Source of the DNA: Trogon surrucura
Lineage: Eukaryota > Chordata > Aves > Trogoniformes > Trogonidae
Direction of reading: 5' to 3'
DNA: 64,000 nucleotides
Assembly: GCA_020746105.1 (NCBI GenBank)
Contig: CM036639.1
Coordinates: 5,285,501 to 5,349,500, forward strand
The translations under genes and the position numbers were made by a program. Positions 44,601 through 64,000 of the stretch are shown here, piece after piece; position 1 is the first letter of the stretch; every line of letters starts with the position of its first letter. The notes under the pieces are model-generated. The model did no database searches and was not told the origin of the DNA. It worked only from the letters and a program-made list of their open reading frames with translations.

Positions 44601-45600
44601 TCTCACACGGGGCTCTGCACGTACCGACACATCCCGGACGCTCTCGCCGCCGTGGATTCCCTCAGCCAGCCGGGAGTCACCCCAACCCCCCCAGGCTGCG
44701 GGGAAGGGTCCTGCTCCGGCAGCCTTGCCCCCTCCTTCTCCTCTGGGACTCTTCTCCCCGTCTTTCTTTTCCGGGCGATGCTCCTCTGTTCTCCTCTCAC
44801 CTCCTCCAACAGAAAAACTCCCCAACATTAAAGACAGGACAGCTCAAAACGAGACGAAACCAAACGAGAGAAAGAACACGGGGGTCCCCTCTTCACCGCC
44901 GCGCTGGCAGAGGCACTGCCGGGCCGGGCTCCGGCTGGAGGCAGCTCCAGCTCCTGCCTGGGCTGGGGGAGCCTCTCCAAGTTTCGCACGAGTCTACTCC
45001 CACTTTTTACTAAAACCCATCAGACTCAAGCCCGTGGCAGCGTCACACGGCTGTGTGCAGCCCACCTGAGGAAGCCGTACCGTGGGTATTTTGCTTCCTC
45101 TGTAAATCTTTTTACGTATCAGCCTTAAGAACCTGCAGGCGACTTGATTTCTCTCGGGAAAAACTCCTTCCCTAGGGAGCGTGCGTTTACCCTACGGTCA
45201 GCCAAGCAGGGATTCCTTTTTCTTTCTCCGTTCCTCCTTCCCAAATTCCACACCCGCTTGGCGAGGGAGCGGTAGGGGAAGGGGGAGGTAGAATAAACGA
45301 TGCCGGGTGCTCAGTTTAAGCTGGTGGCTCGTCCAGAGCCCCAAAATCCAGCTGTAGAGCAGGAGCTGCGCGGCTTGGCCAGAGCCCATGTCTGCCCTTA
45401 ACGCGCCGGCAGCGCTGTTCCGAAACACCAACGTGGAGGACGTCCTGAACGCCAGGAAGCTGGAACGGGAGCTGCTGCGCGACGAGTTCCAGAAGAAGAA
45501 AGAGCAAGATAAGCTCCAGCGAGAGAAGGAGAAGCTGGCCAAACAGGAGCGGAAGGAAAAGGAGAAGAAAAGGACACAGAAAGGCGAGCGGAAGCGATAG
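35642..45600 (+). CDS. CCDC43: CCDC43, coiled-coil domain-containing protein 43 (5 coding exons)
   Basis: Small conserved vertebrate protein of unclear function. Coding exons: 35642-35804, 41651-41738, 42527-42662, 43294-43352, 45413-45600. With one G removed from exon 1 the product is 210 residues, near the human 224. It begins [19 protein letters not shown]. The middle includes [16 protein letters not shown] and [18 protein letters not shown]. It ends in a highly basic/acidic coiled coil ([19 protein letters not shown] to [10 protein letters not shown]). Introns 3 and 4 have minor-spliceosome signals. Exon 1 contains a G9 run (35779-35787); eight Gs are required for [12 protein letters not shown] to join EEDLLNDV in frame. 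An upstream in-frame ATG at 35495 could add 49 residues if transcription starts earlier. Introns carry CR1s and two solo LTRs. Confidence 0.93.
35779..35787 (+). other. CCDC43: Apparent +1 frameshift in CCDC43 exon 1 (G9 run)
   Basis: Exon 1 to the GTGAGG donor is 163 nt, which leaves phase 1, while exon 2 must start in phase 0 (EEDLLND). Eight Gs would give 162 nt and the conserved LGGVLAACL; the sequence has nine. Confidence 0.8.
35930..36892. repeat. T-rich array with 10-bp TGATTCTATC core, CCDC43 intron 1
   Basis: The whole stretch is built from TTTTATCT/TGATTTTATC-type units. At 36405-36660 it condenses to about 25 near-perfect 10-mers (CTGATTCTAT, with CTTATTCTAT and CTTATCCTAT variants). 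A CR1 element interrupts it at 36893, and the same array resumes at about 38084. Confidence 0.85.
36893..38083 (-). mobile_element. CR1 LINE fragment, minus orientation, CCDC43 intron 1
   Basis: About 1.2 kb of CR1, 3' end on the left (minus strand tail GATGAGATGATCTCTGAGGT, then CCCTTCCAGCC). It continues through the 3' region into the distal reverse transcriptase region near 37530-37915. It sits inside the T-rich array, whose units occur on both sides. Confidence 0.9.
38084..38600. repeat. Resumed T-rich array and 75-90 bp tandem unit, CCDC43 intron 1
   Basis: TTTTATCT units continue to about 38335. Three tandem copies follow of a longer unit beginning TTCAGCTCNGGGCCCTTCAGG and ending in TTATTTTATTTT. 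A related copy of that unit occurs at about 35900-36005, just after exon 1, so the array is flanked by paralogous segments. Confidence 0.7.
39055..39430 (-). mobile_element. CR1 LINE 3' fragment, minus orientation
   Basis: Reverse complement of the CR1 3' region with tail GGACTCGATGATCCCAGGGG then GCTTTTCCAACC. Same subfamily as 4190-4645 by shared wording of the region around 39117-39420. Confidence 0.88.
40096..41238 (+). mobile_element. Solo LTR of an avian endogenous retrovirus (ERVL-like), with target-site duplication
   Basis: An LTR of about 1133 bp (40101-41233) starts TGTCGTGGTTTGACCCTGGC and ends ACAAACCATATACA in the style of avian LTRs. It is flanked by a perfect 5-bp target-site duplication, ATTCT, at 40096-40100 and 41234-41238. 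TG...CA ends and a 5-bp duplication suggest an ERVL-type integrase. No internal viral genes remain, so it is a recombination product. Confidence 0.85.
42098..42380 (-). mobile_element. CR1 LINE fragment, minus orientation, CCDC43 intron 2
   Basis: The CR1 3' region lacks its terminal tail. It matches the copies at 4190-4645 and 39055-39430 over the CTGGCACAGGCTGCCCAGGG region. It lies between CCDC43 exons 2 and 3. Confidence 0.85.
42663..43293 (+). other. CCDC43: U12-type AT-AC intron (CCDC43 intron 3)
   Basis: The donor is ATATCCTTTT directly after GAGGAGGA, an exact match to the minor-spliceosome 5' site. The 3' end is TTTCCTTAAT (43276-43285), matching the U12 branch consensus, followed 8 bases later by AC. 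Splicing there gives the in-frame exon 43294-43352, which aligns residue for residue with the expected conserved segment ([10 protein letters not shown]). Confidence 0.85.
43353..45412 (+). other. CCDC43: U12-type GT-AG intron (CCDC43 intron 4)
   Basis: The donor is GTATCCTTTG (43353-43362) and the branch-like element is TGCCCTTAAC (45393-45402), ten bases before the AG at 45411-45412. Both match U12 consensus much better than U2, and there is no polypyrimidine tract before the AG. The splice gives EKSLFRNTNV in frame. The intron contains an LTR at 44098-45039. Confidence 0.8.
44093..45044 (+). mobile_element. Second avian ERV solo LTR, CCDC43 intron 4
   Basis: Homologous in layout to the LTR at 40101-41233. 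It shares CTCAAGGGTCTGAGATTAAG then GACAGGGAG, and a terminal TACTAAAACCCATCAGACTC-type end. It runs from TGTTGGGGTTCGAGCC (44098) to GTGGCA (45039). Flanks are CCGTC (44093-44097) and GCGTC (45040-45044), a 5-bp duplication with one mismatch. No internal viral sequence. Confidence 0.65.
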
Positions 45601-46710
45601 CTGCGGTTTTCTAGTTGGACTCGGGGGATAAAATTAATTATGAGTGTGGTGTGTGTTTAAAAAGCAGCAGAAATTCTGGGCACGTGGCTGGCGAGTGGTT
45701 TTTTGGGAGTGTTTTTCTTTCTTTTGTCCCTTTTTTTTTTCTTTTTTGAAGCATCTCTTGCCCTCGAAGCGTGCCATGTGCTTGTGGTGTCAAAGCGTTC
45801 GGTTGTTGTGGCCAGTGTCCGTACCAAAGAACGGTGAAGTGATGATGTCCGTGGTTTGGAATTGATCGGTTTTTTGTTGTGTTTTTCTTTTTTTTTTTCC
45901 CCTTCTGACCACTTTGAGCAAAGCAAAACGAGACGTGGGAGCTGGCTGCGTCCTCCTGTCTAGCCTCGCTCTGCAGCTCTGGCGCAGTACGACGCGAGAA
46001 GAGAGCAGAGCCCCTCTCTGACGTGTAATTAAGGACGTGCTGCTACGGGGCGAAGGGGAATATCTTGACACTAGCCTTGAAAAAAAAACCCCCTCTCTGT
46101 GAATACACGTATTTATGCTGCTGCGAACAACGCTACAGCTTCGTCCTGCCCGAGCCCACCTCGGCGAGAGCAAGCGCCGTTGCGCAGCGAGAGAAAGGGA
46201 ACGCTGTGAAATATAGATGAGCTGCGGCTACGAGACCGCGGCACCTGCCGGCTCCGGGTAAGGATGACGCGGCGCTGCTGGTGGAGTCCATAATATTTTA
46301 AAGACTTCTGTGCTGGCAGCTGGAAAGCCGAGCTCCTCGATGTTCCGCAGAGGGGCTGAACGTCGACTGCGGTTTCTGCGGCGGTCGCCAGCGCGGATGC
46401 GTTAAGCTCTGCTGAGTTTACAAGCCGGTTGCTCTCGCTGGACGCAGCTGCTTGCCCAGGAGGGGCTGAAACTTCTCTGGAAGGGCTCGTCACCTGCTGT
46501 CCCCAGCCATTACCGGGATGCTGTCACCCGCCTGCGGAGAGGAGAACACTCATCTCTGTAAATGGGGCGGGAAGGAGGAGCCACAGCACTTTTGGAGGCT
46601 CCCATCGTCAGCGCCCGGCGGAGCGAGGGGTCGCACCTCCTCTTTAACAGGCTGCTGCATCGACTGCTTCATCTTTGGACTCCAAACAATAAAACTGGTT
46701 GGCCAAACAG
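45601..46710 (+). other. CCDC43: Probable CCDC43 3' untranslated region
   Basis: It runs from the TAG at 45598-45600 to an AATAAA at 46688-46693. It includes T-rich tracts near 45735 and 45885. No other coding content is seen. Confidence 0.6.
46688..46693 (+). other. CCDC43: Probable CCDC43 polyadenylation signal
   Basis: AATAAA in the plus orientation, about 1.1 kb after the stop codon. Confidence 0.55.
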
Positions 46711-46912
46711 TGGTTTCTCTGTCGGAGCGTGCGTCGGGGTGAGGAATGGTGGACGAGGGGGCTCCCCTGCGTCCCTCTTGGGCGGCAACGATCGGTTCTG
46801 AGTGCGACCCGATGCTGCTGCGGGGCTGGTCCTCGTTTACTCGCACCTCGCTGCTGCGGCTGCAGGGAAGGGCCCTTCGCCTCCTCCCCGGGGCCTCACA
46901 GGGCGGTGAGCA

Positions 46913-47268
46913 AAGAATCAGAATGGCTGAGGTTGGAAGGGACCTCAGAGATCATCTGACCCAACCCCTGCCATGGGCAGGGACGCCCTTCACCAGCCCA
47001 GGCTGCTCAAGGCTCATCCAACCCGGCCTTGGACATCTCCAGGGAGGGGCAGCCACAGCCTCTCTGGGCAACCTGTTCCAGAGTCTGGCCACCCTCGTGC
47101 TGAAGAATTTCTTCCTAAGATCCAACCTAAACCCATTCTCCTTCAGTTTAAATCCATTTCCCTGTGTCCTATCGCTGGACACTTGTAAAAAGTCCCTCCC
47201 CACCTCCCTGTAGGTCCCTTCAGACACCGGCAGGCAGGGATAAGGTGCCCCCGGAGACTTCTCCAAGA
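46913..47268 (-). mobile_element. CR1 LINE 3' fragment, minus orientation
   Basis: Reverse complement of a CR1 3' region with tail GATGATCTCTGAGGTCCC then TTCCAACC. It ends where an oppositely oriented CR1 begins. Confidence 0.88.
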
Positions 47269-47269
47269 C

Positions 47270-47567
47270 GAAGGTGGGGAGGGGCTCTTGCTCAGGGGCT
47301 GTAGTGATAGGATAAGGGGTGATGGTTTCAAAGTGAAAGAGAATAGGTTTAATTTAGGTATTAGGAAGCAATTCTTCCCTGGGAGGGGGCTGAGACCCTG
47401 GCCCAGGTTGCCCAGAGCAGCTGTGGATGCCCCATCCCTGGCAGTGCCCAAGGTCAGGTTGGACGGGGCTTGGAGCCACCTGGGCTGGTGGGAGGGGTCC
47501 CTGCCCGTGGCCGGGGGTTGGACTTGATGTTTTGAAGGTCCCCTCTGACCCAAACTAGTCTGTGATC
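47270..47567 (+). mobile_element. CR1 LINE 3' fragment, plus orientation
   Basis: CR1 3' region with GGTTGGACTTGATGTTTTGA then AGGTCCCCTCTGACC. It comes from a different subfamily than its inverted neighbour at 46913-47268, so this is two insertions, not one inverted duplicate. Confidence 0.85.
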
Positions 47568-48650
47568 TGTGAGCTTTCGTTCTCAGGGCTCCCAGCCCCG
47601 GGCGCTGCCGTGGATCGTGGCTGCAGCATCGCATTTCAGGGTGGTTCATGCAGCCGCAGCGGGATCGGGGGTGGCTGTTGCGGGAGGAGGGGTCCCCACC
47701 CCATCACTGGTGCCACGGCCCGGCTGTCACTTTCTCCTGCGGCCCGGAGCCCTTCGCACAAGCCCTGGGCTGGAGGCCGGGTGAGGGCACAGAGCCACAG
47801 CTCAGCAGCCTGTCCGACACAGCCCCGGCCACGCGTGAGTTGTCCGGGGTGACCCAACGCTTCCCCTTGTCCCTCGGCTGCTCTGGCAGCACCAGCAAAG
47901 CTGCAGCAGCCTTGTTTTTCCCCATGTTCCTACACTGGGCAGCACCAGCTCTGCGACCTGCCACTGACCTTTTCCAAACCTGTGCTCGGAAGCAGGAAAG
48001 GAGCCGCGGGCTGGAGGTGCCAATTGCCACACCGGGGCCTGTTATAGCTTCTGAGAGCTTTGCTTGAAAAGGAGAAAGCCGCATTCTCCTCGTGGCAGGG
48101 GCTGAGCCCCTCTGCCTACGACCCAGCTCCCGAGACAGTGGGGGAACAAAAAAGCCGCACCCTACATGTGCCTGGGCGAGCAGTCAGTTGGAGGCTGCGT
48201 GGATTTAAGGGTGTGGGGTGGGAGCTCCGTCTCACAGCCGGGGCGGTGGGGCATCACCTCTGCTGCCCACGTGCTGGCTGGGAGCTGGCGGCTGTGCCTG
48301 GCGAGCCGGGATGTCACCCCCTGGTTAGGAAATGCCCTTTTGGGGCAGGGAGGCAGGAACAACCCCGGGTGGGTGCAGAGCAGAACCACAACCAGCTGCC
48401 CTTCACCAGGGCAGCCTCGCCCGCCGGGGGGTGTGGGAACATGAACCCAGGAACCGACTGAAGCTGCCCCACGATACAATTTTCCCTTGGTTTGTCCAAC
48501 GTTACGGTAAGTTTTATCTCCAAGGGAGTGATTCTCTATGGCCGTTGCTTTAGAGCTCGTAGCCTCTGCGACCAAGTGGAAATCACAGCCCCCGTTGACG
48601 GAGCAGGTTTGAGGAGCCGAGGCCACGAACACAAATCACGGAACAAAACG
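47568..48650. other. Intergenic sequence between CCDC43 and MEIOC 3' ends
   Basis: No gene, RNA or named repeat recognised between the two convergent transcription units. Confidence 0.4.
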
Positions 48651-50037
48651 CTCTTCAACGAAAGCCGATTTATTTCTTACCAGACAGACTAAAGTCAGCG
48701 CAGTATCGCTCTTAACATCAACACCCCGAGGTGAAAGTGAACAAAGGTGACCGTGGTACGAAGATGGGCTCTGTCCTCCTCCCCCCCCGAGCTCACCCGG
48801 CCTTCGGGCCATTTCAGTGATCGAGCGGTTTTGCCTCCCGCCGCGTTCTCACTCAGTTTCTTTCTCCCATCATCTCACGAGAATTTCTGCCGTGCGATCG
48901 CGCCTTTTTTTTGCAGCTCGGGATTTTCCCCGAAGCAGGAAGACCAGAGACATTTAAAATATCAGGGTATCCAGGCAAGGACAGCCGAAGAAATTTAATC
49001 CGCACATTATAAGCGTTAAAACCCCGTCTCTCCCGAGCCACATAATACCAACGTTTCGTATCGGCAAATAAGTTACTTCCATCCCGCGCGGATTAAGATC
49101 CGCGGACGAACGCCAAGCATTAAGAGGTGTCAAAAACCGCCGAGGTAAAACTAAGAAAGGCTAAAATGCGGCAACCGAATTGCAAACCAAACCAGTGAAA
49201 GAGAAAACTCGAAGAAAACGGACGTTTCCGAACTCCTTGCGGTACCTCTTCCGATTCGCGAGGGGAGGGCGTTAAAAACAACACTCGTCGTTCCGGCCCC
49301 CGCAGAGCCGCGCGAAGGACAATCCCGTGCGCGTGTGGCGTTCTGATTGCATTTAAATACTTTAAAACGAGAGGTTCGTTTGGTTTGGTTTGGTTTTTAA
49401 ACCCCAAGAGTTTGCCCAAGTGATTCGGACGCATTTCCTGACCTGCACGGTTTCCCGACGGCAATTTGTCAAACCGGTAATTTAGTAGGACCTGGTGCGT
49501 CTCCTTTCACAAGCTTAAGATTCGGGAAACCATCTCAAATTCATAAATACTTATATTTTAAATATTTAATTTTACATTAATACTGGGTATTCTTAGTGGT
49601 TTGTTTTCCTCCTGTTTCCAGGTTTTAGTTTGATAAGGAACCCATTTTTACAGCACAATCGTCTCTGATACTGAGCGGACAACCCCGTTAGACAACAGTC
49701 TTTAAGAATCATTATTTTAAAAGCTATTTCTTAAAGGAAAAACTAAAAAGTTAGCGGAAGAGTTGTACAGCAGGGTTCACCTGCGGAAGTTAAATAACAT
49801 CTTGGCTGTTCATTAATTAGTCTGATGATTTTTTAAGTTAACACTCCCCAGTTTGGCTTTTACAACCTACGGATGCTGCCTGTCCCGTTAACAGTATAAC
49901 CTGAGAGCCCCTAAAACAAATTCAACTTCTCCTCAAGGTACAGCTTTAAATATGAATATCAGTAGCTCAAACTTTACAAATAATTAAAAAGAATTAGCGC
50001 ACGATTCCGCTCCCACGCACGGGGCAGCGCGTCTTCG
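48650..50037 (-). other. MEIOC: Probable MEIOC 3' untranslated region
   Basis: AT-rich sequence between the MEIOC stop codon and the minus-strand AATAAA at 48669-48674. It includes several ATTTA-like elements around 49540-49830. No coding exon. Confidence 0.6.
48669..48674 (-). other. MEIOC: Probable MEIOC polyadenylation signal
   Basis: AATAAA on the minus strand, about 1.4 kb after the stop codon. Confidence 0.55.
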
Positions 50038-62750
<12,713 letters not shown>

Positions 62751-63350
62751 CTACACAAGACAAGGAGATTAGGACATAATTATCCACAGACCTGGGAGTT
62801 GTAGAGTTTATATCAACGTCAACTTCTTCAACACTTCAATTTACCCCTGGATTCCGCTCCATCTGCGTTTTCGAGGAATTAGTTCTACACGGTGACATTA
62901 AAAACGCTTTCATATTTGCCCTTAGAGAAAAAATTCACCCAATAAACCACAAGAAATTCAGAAGGTGTTTAGAGAGAGAGAGAGAGGAGGTGCAGGTTAA
63001 GAGGAAACCTGCCTTCTCTCTTTTTACACTGAGATTCCAAACATTTGAACCACCACAGGAGAACATCAGCTACGAAAGGGGGAGAATTATCATCCCTTTC
63101 ACTGACAACAGCCGAGGAGTCATTTGCGTATCAGACCTCTCGTCCTTTCATCACTTCTCTTACACTGTTTACGTCACGCAAAGGCAGGTACGAGTGTTTT
63201 CAGATTTCAGGAGCTAGAATGTGGCCAGAACGCACTCACTGGGTGCTATGGTGGAAATCTGCCCTGTTCTGTAACTGCAGCAGAAAGAAACAGCTTCCAC
63301 CTGAGAAACACCCCTCTCACCCCATTAGCAGCCTGGGGGCGCTCAGAATA
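62751..63350. other. MEIOC upstream/intron sequence, unassigned
   Basis: AT-rich sequence 5' of the first MEIOC exon found. It probably belongs to MEIOC intron 1. A short (GA)n tract occurs at 62971-62985. I could not identify a first coding exon. Confidence 0.4.
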
Positions 63351-64000
63351 GTGGGAGAAAGGAATGAGAACACCCCAAAAAGTAGAAATAGTGGGAGAAA
63401 GGAATGAAAACACCCCAAAAAGTAGAAATAGTGGGAGAATGAGAACACCTCAAAAAGTAGAAATAGTGGGAGAAAGGAATGAGAACACCCCAAAAAGTAG
63501 AAATAGTGGGAGAAAGGGATGAGAACACCCCAAAAAGTAGAAATAGTGGGAGAAAGGGATGAGAACACCCCAAAAAGTAGAAATAGTGGGAGAAAGGGAT
63601 GAGAACACCCCAAAAAGTAGAAATAGTGGGAGAAAGGAATGAGAACACCCCAAAAAGTAGAAATAGTGGGAGAAACGAATGAGAACACCCCAAAAAGTAG
63701 AAATAGTGGGAGAAAGGGATGAGAACACCCCAAAAAGTAGAAATAGTGGGAGAAAGGGATGAGAACACCCTAAAAAGTAGAAATAGTGGGAGAATGAGAA
63801 CACCTCAAAAAGTAGAAATAGTGGGAGAAAGGAATGAGAACACCCCAAAAAGTAGAAATAGTGGGAGAAAGGAATGAAAACACCCCAAAAAGTAGAAATA
63901 GTGGGAGAATGAGAACACCTCAAAAAGTAGAAATAGTGGGAGAAAGGAATGAGAACACCCCAAAAAGTAGAAATAGTGGGAGAAAGGGATGAGAACACCC
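63351..64000. repeat. 40-bp minisatellite with higher-order pattern, running off the window
   Basis: Seventeen units of a 40-bp repeat (GTGGGAGAAAGGGATGAGAA then CACCCCAAAAAGTAGAAATA), three of them shortened to 35 bp. Unit variants form an A-B-short-A-C pattern starting at 63351 that recurs from 63821, giving a 470-bp higher-order spacing. All three minus frames stay open because the unit lacks stops, but the peptide is purely repetitive. Confidence 0.95.

Noticed and set aside
63317-63998. Long minus-strand open frames (138-182 codons)
   Set aside because: They arise because the 40-bp unit has no stop in any minus frame; the peptide just cycles through the repeat.
63351-64000. CRISPR-like regular repeat array
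   Set aside because: Units are contiguous 40-bp (or 35-bp) repeats with no unique spacers, in an intron-rich vertebrate locus. It is a minisatellite.

Overview
The window is nuclear DNA from a bird. It is intron-rich, GC-rich and full of minisatellites, as expected of an avian microchromosome. It also carries many CR1 LINE fragments and two avian-type ERV solo LTRs. Four vertebrate genes can be rebuilt exon by exon, with splice phases that close. In order they are ADAM11 (minus, 9841-19801), DBF4B (minus, 23567-35496), CCDC43 (plus, 35642-45600) and MEIOC (minus, 50038-62750, first exon not found). As I recall the human 17q21.31 map, this is the same gene order and relative orientation (MEIOC, CCDC43, DBF4B, ADAM11), so the block looks like conserved synteny.

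Layout. 1-7740: no recognised gene; CR1 fragments at 3.3-4.6 kb and 7.1-7.5 kb and an 18-bp repeat array at 6.4-6.9 kb. 7745-9840: probable ADAM11 3'UTR, ending at an AATAAA on the minus strand. 9841-19801: ADAM11, 26 coding exons with several intronic minisatellites. 19802-23030: ADAM11 CpG-rich promoter, then a KpnI-like GGTACC minisatellite and unassigned sequence. 23030-35496: DBF4B, 11 coding exons. 35497-35641: a 145-bp gap between the divergent DBF4B and CCDC43 start codons, holding a perfect palindrome with 35-bp arms. 35642-46700: CCDC43, whose large introns hold T-rich arrays, CR1s and both LTRs. 46.7-48.65 kb: gap between the convergent 3' ends of CCDC43 and MEIOC. 48.65-62.75 kb: MEIOC. 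63351-64000: a 40-bp minisatellite that runs off the window.

Functions. ADAM11 is a catalytically dead neuronal ADAM. DBF4B is a regulatory subunit of the CDC7 replication kinase. CCDC43 is a small conserved coiled-coil protein of unclear role. MEIOC is a germ-cell meiotic-entry factor. They share a neighbourhood, not a pathway.

Main observations. (1) CCDC43 introns 3 and 4 both look like minor-spliceosome (U12) introns, one AT-AC and one GT-AG, back to back. (2) A 72-bp near-continuous perfect palindrome sits in the CCDC43/DBF4B bidirectional promoter. (3) Four coding exons of otherwise intact conserved genes each carry one extra G/C in a run of seven or more, which points to homopolymer consensus errors and not pseudogenes. 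(4) Several higher-order minisatellites lie in and next to ADAM11 and MEIOC. All homology statements come from memory of the families; no search was run.
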